From assembly GCA_948144175.1 (NCBI GenBank), contig CANXME010002001.1:1488501-1552500 (forward strand): 64,000 bases of DNA, written 5' to 3'. A program made the translations under genes and the position numbers. Numbering within the stretch: position 1 is the stretch's first letter; every line of letters begins with the position of its first letter. The notes below the pieces were generated by a model. That model did no database searches and was not told where the DNA came from. It saw only the letters and a list, made by a program, of their open reading frames with translations. The DNA is from Closterium sp. NIES-65. Its lineage: Eukaryota > Streptophyta > Zygnematophyceae > Desmidiales > Closteriaceae. This document shows positions 1-10,296 of this stretch, piece by piece.

Positions 1-121
1 CGTGCAGAGGAGGCGAGTGGCATGCTGCAGTTCGAGGTGGCGCGGGCCATCATCAGCGAGCAGCCTCACAGCATCCGCGGCTGGTCGCTCTTCCACTCCC
101 TCACCCTCCGGTGCGCTCTGT

Positions 122-173
<52 letters not shown>

Positions 174-1497
174 GTACACATGTACCCCACTCTTTCGTTT
201 GCGCCCACTCTGATGGATTGAACAAGATGCCAAGATTTAGGGAGGGACCACTGTGTGTATTTGTCAGATGCACACACACACACCCACACGCCCACCCAAC
301 CACAACCACACAGATCCAACCACACACACACCCATGCACATCCAAAGCTCCATCACCACAAGCACAGGAGTCACGCATTAGACCTCCTTCCGCCCACCAC
401 GGTTGCGCCCCTTCCCCCCGTGCAGGGGCACGGAGAGCAACGACCGGCGGGCCAAGTTCCTGCAGCAGATGCGCATGCGGCACCCGGTGTGCGTGGCGGC
501 CATGCTGGTGTCGGGCCACCACCATGCGCTGCGCGGCCACATGCAGGGCGCCTGCCGCGAGTACCTGCGCGCCCACCGCCTGCACCCCCACGACCCCCTC
601 ATCTGCCTCTGCTGCGGTGCGCTGGGAGGGGCTTTCAGGGCGGTGCTGTGGTGAGGAGCAATGGGAAGGGGGTGGGGGAGGAAGCGGGGAGAGGGGGGGA
701 TGCTGTCATGGGTGTAGCTCTGGGAGCTGTCGTCTGCACTGTTCCTACCAGCTCATGTGTGTTTCACTACCGCAACTTTCTACAATCCTACCCTCACCCC
801 TCTCATCCCCCTCACCCCTCTCATCCCCCTCACCCCTCTCATCCCCCTCATCCCTCTCATCCCCCTCACCCGTCTCATCCCCCTCATCCCTCTCATCCCC
901 CTTTCCCTCCCACACCGCACACCCTCGCTGCCACCAGGAGTGGCGCTGCTGAATCTCTCCCTGGGCTCGCGCCTGCGTGACCGCAGCCAGTGTGTGCTGC
1001 AGGGCATGGCGCTGCTGCAGCAGTACGCCCAGCTATCAGGCGACACTCAGGTGAGGGCATCTTAGGAGGAGGCCAATGGGTACTCCATTTGAACCCTCAA
1101 CAAGCTCGATTGGTGATGTGCGCTCCCAAGTGGACCCGCCTTCTGCTCCCCTTGTCATCTCCTTCCCATGGCCAGCATTTCCTGTTTGGTTCCCTGTGGC
1201 ACATGTCAGGAGGTGCATTTCAACCTGGGTCGTGCGTTCCACCATGTGGGTCTGCTGCACCTCGCTGTCGACCACTACAAGCGCGTTCTCTCCTCCGCCA
1301 CTCCACATCGGCACCATGCCACGGCCGAGCAGCTGGGATTGAGAAGCCGCAGAAGCAGGGAGGTTAGAGATCAGGAAGGGCAGGAATATGACGCAGGGTT
1401 GAAACGAGAAGCAGCCCATAACTTGGTAGCCATTTACAGAAATAGCGGAGCTGATGCGTTAGCCAGACAAATCATGAGAAGCTATCTGACCATTTGA
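1..1497 (+). CDS. TFIIIC subunit (GTF3C3/TFIIIC102-like TPR protein), 3' end, four exons
   Basis: C-terminal part of a tetratricopeptide subunit of RNA polymerase III factor TFIIIC, which helps recognise tRNA-gene promoters in the nucleus. The gene enters from the left edge, so its start is not visible. Exons read 1-110, 426-616, 938-1050 and 1210-1497. All introns are GT-AG (donors at 111, 617, 1051; acceptors ending 425, 937, 1209) and the joined frame is continuous through each phase change. The last exon carries NLGRAFHHVGLLHLAVDHY and ends near AHNLVAIYRNSG...ARQIMRSYLTI-stop, matching from memory the C-terminal TPR layout of human GTF3C3 (a YNLGR...QLGLIHLAI-type stretch, then YNLSLIYQSSGN). 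Exon 3 (VALLNLSLGSRL...VLQGMALL) matches the preceding helices. Intron 1 holds a CT microsatellite and intron 2 a 15-bp minisatellite. It looks functional as far as visible and is the only ordinary host gene here. Family assignment is by motif recognition, not alignment. Confidence 0.85.
122..172. repeat. (CT)n microsatellite in intron 1
   Basis: About 24 uninterrupted CT dinucleotides begin shortly after the intron 1 donor at 111. CA/CCA-rich runs follow at about 270-350 in the same intron. Confidence 0.95.
783..905. repeat. 15-bp minisatellite in intron 2
   Basis: Roughly eight copies of a CTCATCCCCCTCACC-like unit lie just upstream of the acceptor that ends at 937. The pyrimidine-rich repeat may have grown out of the polypyrimidine tract. 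Confidence 0.9.
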
Positions 1498-1565
1498 GTT
1501 TGATGTAGGGCGTTGGCTCGCTAAAGTTCGTACGGTAATGAAAAACATCAATAGCACGGTTGATT

Positions 1566-1571
1566 AATAAA
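1566..1571 (+). terminator. AATAAA poly(A) signal candidate of the TFIIIC gene
   Basis: An AATAAA hexamer lies 69 nt after the stop codon at 1495-1497. Position and sequence suit the polyadenylation signal of the upstream gene. The algal TGTAA type is not seen in the same spot. Confidence 0.5.
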
Positions 1572-1675
1572 AATTGTGTTGTGTACTGAAATTACTCTAT
1601 ACGTTTCAATAACCAATGTAATGGAGACTGTTCTAAACCCTGCGTATTTTCCACATGTGTTACTACTACGAGGTA

Positions 1676-2233
1676 CCGTATTCTCCCGGACATAACACCC
1701 TAGGGTATAGCTAAAAATACAGGGAAAAAATGGGGGGGGTCTCCTCATAGGAAAAAAATACATAATACCCGGGTCTTTACATATGGCATATTTTAGTGTT
1801 AGTGTTTTTTTAATTAGTCAATGTGGGTGTTTTGCTGGTCGTTTTAGCATCACTGCCTGAGGCGCGAATGTCAGTTTCGGCCTCGAACTTCATCGCCCTC
1901 ACGAAAATGCCATGTGACACCTCTCTTGCCACTTGCAACGGAAGATTCACCTGCACGTGGCAACAGAGAAATAGTGGGAGAGGGCAAATCTCGGCAGATT
2001 GCCTTTGAATGTACCGCGAAATTTCATTGAGGGAGAAATTCACACGACATTCTTCCGTATTGCAGCTACTCGTTAACGACTATACTAATGAATCCTTAAG
2101 AAAAGGGGGGTGTTATAGAAAATCAGGCAAAAAGGGGGGTATAGTAGAAACGAGGTCTATCATAACACCCACCCCGCACAAGCTACCCGGGGGTGTACAA
2201 TTATGGGGGGGTGTTTTGTCCGGGAGTATACGG
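1676..2233. mobile_element. Non-autonomous TA-flanked DNA transposon (MITE), 558 bp
   Basis: 25-bp terminal inverted repeats at 1676-1700 and 2209-2233 agree at 23 of 25 positions (core CCGTATTCTCCCGGACATAA). The element is flanked by TA at 1674-1675 and 2234-2235, the target duplication of Tc1/mariner/pogo elements. No transposase is encoded; the interior is low-complexity and AT-rich with G-runs. The outer TIR bases (CCGTATT-TCCCG) closely resemble those of the transposase-bearing element at 7402-10294, so it could be mobilised by a related enzyme. It lies 179 bp past the TFIIIC stop codon. Confidence 0.85.
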
Positions 2234-2235
2234 TA

Positions 2236-3130
2236 GCTCGGTAACATCTGAGCGTTTATTGTTTATCATAAATATACAAGCTTTTTCAGAATCACTGTAC
2301 CGAATCGTAACCAGTTCCGTAATTGAGAAACATAACAGTTGGCATAACTTTCGAGCAAGCTCGCTATCGCTTTCGTTTTAGATTGTTCGACAAATCCGAT
2401 TGGCTTACGACTGTTAGTACGATCAGAAAGCTGGGAATAACGTGTCCTGGATTGTTCTCGTCATGTTCATTTCTACGCGAGAGTACAGATTAAATTTCAA
2501 TGTTCTTGTTATGAATGAACTTGCAGAGTGCGCAGTAAAACGAATAACGAGAATGTTGAATTACAGAATGACGATACAAGGAAAGGGACGAGACCTAAAT
2601 AGGGGAAGTCCTAGCTAAGCGGAGAGGTAGGGCGAAGATGGCTCGGTGATGGTTGCGATTGGTGCGGAGGCCGACTCGGGAGTGGTTCGTTGCGACGAAA
2701 TAGGCAGAACAGGTTCGTCGCGTGACCCTCGGGATGTCCTTGCTAACGAGTGCCTCAGTAAGGATGTATAAATCCTTACACTCTCCCACCTTCTAAATAA
2801 CGCAGCCCTGTACTGAAAACAGACCCCACACTAGCAAGGATGCCGTAGATCTCCTCTTCAGCTGAATCCAACGGCCGAAATGCCTTTGACAATAATTTTG
2901 AAAAGGTTGGAATGTAGGCCGTCGATGAAGTCCGATTTCGATCTGACGGTCGACGATGAACTGGCCCAAATGAAGTTGAAGGTTGGAATGTGGGCCGTAG
3001 ATCGAGCAGGTGTTAATCTGACGGTCGAAAGCTGACGCAAGTTTGGATGTGATGCCATCGCAGGCCATCGCATTCTTCCTGTCCCATACCATTCAATCAC
3101 ACCAACTTAGTTAGTCACATGGGCCATTAC
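2236..3130. other. Intergenic stretch, no gene seen; internal ~75-bp duplication
   Basis: No credible coding frame. Two diverged direct copies of a segment starting AAGGTTGGAATGT and ending TCTGACGGTCGA lie at about 2904-2953 and 2979-3028. A short hairpin (GTAAGGAT...ATCCTTAC) lies at about 2760-2779. The 3130-3180 part is C-rich and leads into the PHT1 fragment. Confidence 0.6.
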
Positions 3131-3189
3131 CTCAACACACCCCACCCACCCCACCCTACCCCACCGCACACCACCCCTTCCCCCGCCAG

Positions 3190-3262
3190 GGCATGTGCAT
3201 ACTAGCAGCGGCGCTATTCACAATGGCCAAACGAGCTCTTTTCAACACAGCCTTCCAACACT
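3190..3262 (+). repeat. Partial duplicate of the PHT1 exon start
   Basis: Diverged copy of 3352-3417, including the AG acceptor (CGCCAG before GGCATG). It encodes GMCILAAALFTMAKRALFNTAF against GMGILAAALFTMAIGALFNAAF in pieces, then loses its donor. It would act at most as a cryptic exon. Confidence 0.8.
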
Positions 3263-4323
3263 GGGAGCCCCATACACACACACTCTCCCCATGCAGATAC
3301 AGCAGGATACACCCTCCCTCCAACCCACCCCATCCCACTCCACCCCTGCAGGGCATGGGCATATTAGCAGCGGCGCTATTCACCATGGCCATCGGGGCTC
3401 TCTTCAACGCAGCCTTCCCCTCGCCCCCCTTCGACGAAGGCGCTATTGCCTTCGTGCCGCCCCAAGCCGACTACGCGTGGCGAGTGGTGCTGGCAGCGGG
3501 GGCGGTGCCAGCAAAGCTCACCTTCTATTTTCGAATGACCATGCTGGAGACACCGAGGTTTACCACGCTCGTGCAGAGGAATGCCAAGCAGGCTGCACGG
3601 GACATGGGGCAGGTGGGTAGGTGGGGTTGTGTGGAGGGGTTGGGTGGTGCGGTTGGGTGGGTTGCGGTTGGGTGGAATCTTGAGACGTCCGAAAAAACGC
3701 TTTGACGGGTGCGTAATGCTGTCTGCATGAGGCTCTTCAATTGCTCCCATTGCCCTTCCTCCCTTTGCTGAGGGTATTGCACTGTCTCATTGCTGTCCTA
3801 CTCCCACTCCTACTCCCATGCCGCAACCAATCCCAACCTCGTCATTGTAACGAGGTGACTTTGAGTCGACTCAACAGTCACCTCGTTACAATGGCACACA
3901 ACACTTTGAACGAGACTCCCTTTTCTGCCATCCACCCCTCTACCGCCCCCTTACCTCCTTCCCCTCTTCCTTCCTCCTCCAGATGTTTCACTCGGCCTTC
4001 GAGGAAGCAGAAGTGGAAATCGAGCTAGCAACAGCCCCTGTGCGAACATACAGCCTGCTGTCGCGAGAGTTCCTGCACCACCACGGCGTGCACCTGCTGG
4101 CCACGGCAGCCTGCTGGTTCCTGGTTGACACGGCCTACTACTCGCAAAACCTCTTGAATCGGGACCTCTTCACCGCCATTGGATGGGTCGCGCCGCCCTA
4201 CAGCATGAACGCTCTCACTGAGATGTACGAGCTCTCGAAAGATACGGTGAGTGGCATGTGGGGGGAACGGGGGGAAAGGGGGGAAAGGGAGGCTGTTCAG
4301 ATGACAGCATGATCGCTCTGCAG

Positions 4324-4350
4324 GAGATGTACGAGCTCTCCCAGGCCACG
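4324..4350 (+). repeat. 27-nt duplicate mini-exon of PHT1 exon end
   Basis: GAGATGTACGAGCTCTC is shared with 4220-4236. The copy is bounded by CTGCAG and by GTGAGTGGC, so it has both splice signals and would add nine codons (EMYELSQAT) in frame after exon 3983-4246. Confidence 0.75.
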
Positions 4351-4362
4351 GTGAGTGGCGTT

Positions 4363-5590
4363 GCAATGGAGCAAGTGAGGAGGAGGAGGAACTGTGGAGG
4401 GAGAGAAGATGGGAGGCAACGACTGAAGCTGCAGAGGCACGGGCACAGGAGCGGCTGACTCAGTGGCTACCGAAGCAAGGGCGACGGATTACTGGAGTAA
4501 CTGGCTCCGCGGCTATAGACAAGCGGCAGGAGCAACGGACCCACTGGCGAATGGTGCAACAGGCTCACTGGCTACCGAAGCAAGGGCGACGGACTACAGG
4601 CGCTGCAGGCGACACAACAGCTACCTTCACACAACCTCCTCCAGCTGCCCCACACCTCCCGACACACAACCCCTGCTCAAACCCTAGTTCTACTCCCAAA
4701 GCACCCCCCTTTCACACACCCCCTGCTGCACCCTAGGTTCACTCACACCCCACCCCCTAGCACCACTCCATCGACTCCCACACACCCACCCCCCTCAGCG
4801 GCAGCTGCAGCAGTGGGAGACAGAGGAGGAGGAGGAGCAGGGGAGACCACACACCCGCCACCCCCTACTCGCCACCCCCAAACCCTAACACAGGGCAGGG
4901 CGGGATGGCGGGTAGGGAGGTTACGGGGGGGGGGGGGGGGGGGAAGGGGGGGCCGACGCGCGGCCTCCCAGGGCGCCAAAGCAGGCGGCAGAAGGGGCGA
5001 CGCTCGCCCCCCCCTCCCCGCACGCGACCCCCTCAGGTCGCCTCGACAGGCGACGAGAAAAGAGGGGGGGGCGGTGCACGTGCCCCCGGTGCGCCGCGAC
5101 AGGCGACGGAGCATGGCCGGGGCGGGGCCGGGGCAGGGTCGAGGCAGGGCCGAAAGGGGCGGCGACGGGGCCGCAAGGGGCGGCGACGGGGCCGGTGGAG
5201 GCGGCGTCGGGGTCGGGAAGGGGCCGCGAGGGGCCTGGAAGGGCGGCGACAGTCCGCTAGGGCCGGCGACGGGGCTGCGAAGGGGCGGCGACGAGGCCGC
5301 TGGAGGCGGCGACGGGGCCGATAGGGGCGGCGACGGGGCCGCGAAGGGGCCGCGAGGGGCCTGGAAGGGCGGCGACGGGCCGCTAGGGGCGGCGACGGGG
5401 CCGCGAAGGGGCGGCGACGAGGCCGCGAAGGGGCCGCCAGGGGCCTGGAAGGGTGGCGACGGGCCGCTAGGGACGGCGACGGGGCCGCGAAGGGGCGGCG
5501 ACGAGGCCGCGAAGGGGCCGCGAGGGGCCTGGAAGGGCGGCGACGGGCCGCTAGGGGCGGCGACGGGGCCGTGAAGGGGCGGCGACGGAA
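4363..5590. repeat. GC-rich minisatellite region with G(19) run
   Basis: A 30-plus-bp direct repeat (CTGGCTACCGAAGCAAGGGC core) occurs at about 4466 and 4568. Poly(G) fills 4925-4943. From about 5100 to 5585 imperfect tandem units of GGCGGCGACGGGGCCGCGAA type recur, with a larger ~130-bp higher-order period. The reverse complement matches the leader repeats downstream of the copia LTRs at 12290-13110 and 44760-45240, so this is probably an inverted copia leader fragment without its LTR. The long open frames here are products of the repeat and I do not call them genes. Confidence 0.8.
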
Positions 5591-5939
5591 AGCGCCGATT
5601 TCGGGTACGTAAACCAGTTCCGCGATATTTTTTAACGCACCCCTTGAACCGGTTTTCGAACACTCCTCATGTCCAGTGGCGAAAAAGTTGGAATTTCGAC
5701 CGTCGGATTGATTCGAATCTCAACGGCACTGAGAATTTCGCACAGAAAAGTTGGAATTTGGAGTGTCGGATCGAATTTCTTCTCAACAACCAAAATCGGA
5801 CGCGAATTTCGACTAAGGGAGAACTACGCAACCTACAGAATCAGCCCTCGTCATTGCTACAGTCGATTCAACTCACAGTAAGATGACCAGCGTCTAGAAT
5901 TCATTTATTTTCGTCGCAAATCTTCCTGTAAATCGCAAA

Positions 5940-7048
5940 ATGGAGGAAAAAGGTGATAATTCCGCACGAAAAATTACGGAGTTACTCACCGGCTTGGACC
6001 AGACGCGAGCGGTACTCCAGCGAATAGAGGCGCTTCTCGCTAACCAGTCGGCAGCCGCCACGACAGCAACGAACGCAGCGGCGAATGCAGCAGCGACGTC
6101 AGCAGCGACGTCAGCAGCGACGTCAGCAGCAACAGCAGCGGCTACACCGACACTTCACCCAGCAGCACCGGCAGCAGCTACAGTGAATCTTGAGGCGGCA
6201 CGTCCGAGGCTACCGGAGAGCTTCAATCCGAATGCTAGAGACATCGACGTCCGTCGATTCATTACGACCCTCGAAATTTACTTCGAGGCCGTTGGCTGTA
6301 CGACCCCGACACACGATGCAATGTGGATTTGGCTCGCAGCGACATTGTTACGAGGCCCGGCGCTCGAGTGGATTTACAACAGCAATAAGATCCGAGGCGA
6401 GAGGTCATGGACACAGTTTCGGGAAGCTTTAACTTAACGTTTCGAACCAATCAACTCCAGCTACATGGCACGGCAGCAGATTCATCGGCATAAACTGTTC
6501 GGGGGTGTAAGGGTACATTCGTATTGAGTGTCAGACATCAAGTCATCAGTCCTTAGTCAAAATTTTGCCTCTTCCGAACTCGATTTTGCCTTACAAACGG
6601 GCCACTTCGGGTCTTTCGAGCCTCCACTTCGTGTCTGACCTGATGTCTGACACGGGCTACGAATGTATCCTAACACAGTATACGCAGAAGATGGAGAGCC
6701 TCTTCACCCGAATAACCGACCTGACCGAAGGGGAAAAAATCCAAGCGTATACCGAGGGGCTAAAGATGGAAGTCCGCCGACAGGTGATTGCCGCGACCTA
6801 CAACAATTACCGCGACTTGGTGTGTGCAGCAGAGAGATTAGATGCGTTGGCTTGAGGCGAACCAGACACGACGCCACATGCCGAACCGATCATTTGGCAC
6901 TAAGCGATCGGCACCACCCACGACCGCCGACCCGATGGATATCGACAAGATCGACGCGAAGCAGCGGCCGACACAATATGAGAAGTGCGAATTTTGCGGC
7001 GCAGCAGGACATCGACTCTTGGCGTGTTGGAAAATGAAGAAGGCATGA
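5940..7048 (+). pseudogene. Gypsy A1 gag (capsid and CCHC zinc knuckle), disrupted
   Basis: Capsid-nucleocapsid protein of the retrotransposon. It opens with MEEKGDNSARKITELL, then a coiled-coil-like stretch (TRAVLQRIEALLANQ) and an Ala/Thr-rich tract made of repeated GCGACGTCAGCA units. The capsid core includes RFITTLEIYFEAVGC and LEWIYNSN. A stop follows EALT at about 6435, a MITE interrupts at 6511-6670, and the frame resumes with MESLFTRITDLTEGEKIQAY. After another stop the nucleocapsid has one CX2CX4HX4C knuckle, CEFCGAAGHRLLAC, at about 6985-7030. A2 has the same knuckle. Non-functional in this copy. Confidence 0.85.
6511..6670. mobile_element. Harbinger/Tourist-like MITE, 160 bp
   Basis: Terminal inverted repeats of about 30 bp (outer parts GGGTACATTCGTA and TACGAATGTATCC; inner shared core GTGTCAGACATCA) are flanked by TAA at 6508-6510 and 6671-6673. 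A 3-bp TAA duplication is typical of PIF/Harbinger. The paralogous gag of A2 near 63335 lacks the insert and has one TAA in GTGTAACACAG, confirming the boundaries. No coding capacity. Confidence 0.85.
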
Positions 7049-7401
7049 GCGGAGCTGCAGGGCAACAACAGTGCGACATCCATGAGGGCGAAAAAAGGAG
7101 ATCATGATGGCGCGAATTTAAAACGCCACGACCGGCCAGCAACAGGGGAAATCGCCGAGACAAAAGGAGGCTCCGCAAAACAAGACTCTGCACCGATCGG
7201 GAAACTCCAGCCGAACACCCCCGAGAGTAAGAATATTCCCTCTCAAGGTTTTCAAGCCTTTTAAAAAATCCAGGGGAGATTTCGAGGCCAAGAAAAAGCC
7301 TTCAGACATTATTCAGGTACTTGAGAAGTTGGGCAAACCACTCCGGAGCGTTGAAAAGGGTCGTGCGTTCCAAGGAGTTACTATTCTCTCCCCGCAGCAT
7401 A

Positions 7402-10294
7402 CCGTATTTTCCCGTATTTAAGACCCGCCGGAATAACCGTCCCATGGGTCTTTAATGCGGGGGGTGGTACGCTTATTTAGGACCAATCTGTGAGGACCCC
7501 CCCTTGGCACCCAGAGTTTATAAGACCCTCCCCCTTCCTTAGAGTTCCCATTTATGGCATGAAGTACTTCGCATTTTCTAAATTTATACTTCAGATACGT
7601 ACATACACTAAACTCTCCCTCCCCTACCATTCATAATACCGTACCATACCTTGAATGTGAACATTCCATACACATGTGATCACGGTTAGCCTACCAGTAG
7701 TTGCCGTAGCTGTATCACGTTTCCTGGCTACCATGCATTCCTTGTTGTACGGTTGTGCTACTCATCATCCAAGTCCTCGTAGGTGGTGGGGTCGTCAGGG
7801 TCATGGTTGGGCTCATCAGCCTCAGAATCTGTCTCGGCGCCCTCGGCGGCGTCCTCATCCTGCACGGGGTTAGCAAAGAGTGGGTTGACCCACTCTTCTA
7901 CCTCTGCAGCCGCATTCACATCTTCCGCCACCTCAACCTCCGCCGCATCACGCATGTGGGCGAGGGTGAGGTGGTCCTCGCGACTGTCGGGGCTGTTTGT
8001 GATGCCGCACGTCTTGAAGGACCGCACGATGAGGTCCTCCGGCACCGCCGCCCACGACTCCGCGATCCACTTAAGGATGAGCTCGGCGGGAGGCTTGCGT
8101 AGATTCCCTGGGGGAAGGGGTGGGGCACAGAGGTGAAACGGAATCGGATTCGAGGCACATTCACACTCACTAAAACCAATGGTTACACATGCACGCATGG
8201 GAAACGAGGCGCACTGTACCTGCAGGCGTGAGGGAGTTGATTCCCTCGGTCGCGAACCAGTCATTGTACCGCCGGCGCATGCCAGCCTTGAAGCACCTGT
8301 TCACGCTCACGTCGAGAGGCTGGAGCAACGATGTGCATCCGCCGGGGTTGACGGCCGGCGTCACGCAGTTCCAGCGCAGTAAACCAAGGACCGGCTCGGT
8401 AAGATGGCCCCGATAAGAGTCTAGCACCAACAGCGACTAGCTCCGGTTGATACCTGCAAGGGGGCGCACAAAAGGTAGCAACACATGCTGCACCCAATCC
8501 TGCACAAGGGTGGCGTCCATCCACCCACGGTGATGCGCACGGACCAGGATGCCTGCAGCAGGTACAATGACAGGCTTTTAGTCACATATTCACTAGTGTA
8601 GCTTCCGGTAAAAGACAGGAAACTCACCCTCGGGATAGCGGATGTTCGGAATGGTCTTCCGTTTGAAGATCACCATCGGATTCAGTTTCCTGCCCGTTCC
8701 CGACACACCGAGCATCACGGTGAGTCGTTCCTTCTCGTACCCCGCCGTGCGTACATGGACAGTGTGCTCGCCTCAGTGGTGCAGTGTTCTCTCCTGCGGC
8801 ATCTCGAGGAACACGGGGGTTTGATCCGCGTTCACAATATTCCAAGGATCAATCCCGTCACGAGTGACTTGCCTCCGGACAAACGCCCAAAAGCTCTCAC
8901 ATTTGGGCTTGCAATCTGCACAAACAACTCGAGATAGTTAGTCACGGTTCCCTCGGACCTTTGAGCACAGGGCATTAACGACATGGCGAGGATTGTTTAC
9001 CTTTAGCGAGACGCTGGCCGATTTTGGTTTTCACTCGCATGGCGAGGCCCCACCGAGCACGGAATCGCATGCACCAACAAACAGAAGCCCGCCAGTCGAC
9101 ATTGGGATGGTGGCGTTTCATGTACGTGCCGCTCCAGTTCATGAGGAGGCGGGTAGGAACGGCTAGGCCGCGAGATCGAAATGAAATGAAGTTGCGGTAA
9201 ACGCTAAGTTCCATAGCAGGGAACTTGGCGTGACGGCCGCCGCCAACGAGGCGCTTGCGATAGCGTGCCGCCTTCTTCATGTGCTCCTCGCTCTTGAGCT
9301 AGCGGCGGATGCTAATCGGCTGCACACCTGCGAGGCGTGCAGTTGCACGCACCGTCATCTGTTCGCTCTTCATCCTCTCTAGGAAGCTTAGCTTCTCCGC
9401 CACAGCCCTTGACGTGCGTCGGTGCTTGGTGGGGCGGTTGCGGGGTGACGGTGGGCGAGCATCTCGATTACGAGTGGGCTCTTCCTCGTCGTGAACAAGG
9501 TCAGCAGGGAAGCGGGGGAGCGGGTACGTAGGAGCAGCTTTAGATGGCGATTCTGGAAGCGGAACTTCGCCTTCCAGATCCTCTTCGTTCACAGGCTCAA
9601 ACAACGGTGTCAACGGTGCAATGATGACTGGGGGAGCTGGAGGCGCTGGAGGAGCTGGAGGAGCTGGTGGCGCCAGTGGTGTCGGAGGCACTGGTGGAGA
9701 GGGTGGAGCTGGCGGGGCTACCACGATCGGGACCGAACGAACAGCGGGATCAGGAACGACTGGCATGGATCTACTGCCACCGCCTCGTAACTGCATGAGA
9801 ATAGAGAAGGCCGACATGGCGGCCAGTGCTAGCTTGAACGCTTGGTGACATCGCCCTAGGTGCGACCATATGAAGGGATTTCGGGTTGCTCGAGAAAGGA
9901 GCTGACAATCTGGGCTGACGAGAGACGTGGGGGCGATGGTCCCCACGACACTACGCCAAGATCAATTTGTTGGACCGCAGGCGGGAAGGGGGTCTTGACA
10001 GCGAGCGGTGAGAGTGGGAGGTAATTGCATCGTGCTGGCAAAAGATAAGCCCGCACGCCTCGTGATGCACAGTCTCTGACTCAGCGGCGTAAAAGCACGG
10101 TTTCCGGTACTAAGAACTCAAACTTCTGGAATAAAAGACCCCCCCGTTCCTTTAAATAGATAGTGTACAGCACTGTATAATGTTTTAAAAGAGTACATGG
10201 GTCTTATCTATTTCCATCCTCCATGTTGTTCACCCTAGCCTTTTTAATTGAATTTTTATAAAGTCCCCCGGGTCTTATATACGAGAAAATACGG
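7402..10294 (-). mobile_element. Pogo/Tigger-like DNA transposon, 2,893 bp, inside gypsy A1
   Basis: 25-bp TIRs at 7402-7426 and 10270-10294 match at 23 of 25 positions (start CCGTATTTTC). TA flanks both ends (7400-7401, 10295-10296). The A2 copy reads straight through this point (CCGCAGCACAGTGTTAAGG on its sense strand near 62600), so the insertion point is certain apart from a TA/CA difference. It contains one spliced transposase gene on the minus strand and belongs to the Tc1/mariner-pogo superfamily by TSD, TIR and transposase motifs. Confidence 0.9.
7758..9817 (-). pseudogene. Pogo/Tigger-like DDD transposase, four exons, three nonsense codons
   Basis: Cut-and-paste transposase. Reading the minus strand, exons are 9817-9001, 8915-8628, 8552 to about 8229 and 8107-7758, with GT-AG introns (9000-8916 and 8627-8553 are clear). 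After a long proline-rich N-terminus comes a helix-turn-helix (AEKLSFLERMKSEQMTVRATA), then a CENP-B/Tc5-type DNA-binding part (MNWSGTYMKRHH). The DDE_1 catalytic domain shows NADQTPVF (first Asp), LLVLDSYRGHL (second) and SLLQPLDVSVNRCFK (third), the DDD pattern of pogo/Tigger. The C-terminus is acidic and ends at DLDDE. Premature stops lie at 9299-9301 (TAG), in exon 2 after ERTLHH (TGA, perhaps from CGA) and at 8437-8439 (TAG). Start 9817 (MSAFSILMQL) is chosen over 9946 because the upstream part resembles leader. Inactive, but a good family reference. Confidence 0.85.
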
Positions 10295-10296
10295 TA

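Larger units (their letters stand above)
3190..4350 (+). pseudogene. Plant-type PHT1 phosphate transporter fragment with duplicated part-exons
   Basis: Central part of a PHT1-family H+/phosphate symporter (major facilitator superfamily, plasma membrane). Exon 3352-3612 encodes GMGILAAALFTMAIGALF, PPQADYAWRVVLAAGAVPA and MLETPRFTTLVQRNAKQAARDM, which fit PHT1 helices 5-6 and the start of the central loop (compare PQADYVWR and PETARYTALV). Exon 3983-4246 encodes the loop end and helix 7: SREFLHHHGVHLLATAACWFLVD, AYYSQNLLNRDLFTAIGW and MNALTEMYELS. Both exons are in phase 0 with GT donors and AG acceptors. The family is about 530 aa; only about 175 are present. No exon for helices 1-4 lies between here and the TFIIIC gene, and nothing for helices 8-12 follows. 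The exon 3352 start is duplicated at 3190-3262 and the exon 3983 end is duplicated as a 27-nt mini-exon at 4324-4350. I call it a broken fragment; a gene with far-off exons or an assembly break is the alternative. Confidence 0.8.

Noticed and set aside
2740-2785. Resemblance of GAGTGCCTCAGTAAGG...TCCTTACAC to 58895-58925
   Set aside because: Looked like a shared LTR end (TGTAAGGA), but the similarity stops after about 40 bp and no partner LTR was found.
4743-5663. Long proline/alanine- or glycine-rich open frames on both strands
   Set aside because: They follow the GC-rich tandem repeat; any frame of such a repeat stays open. No domain or start context.
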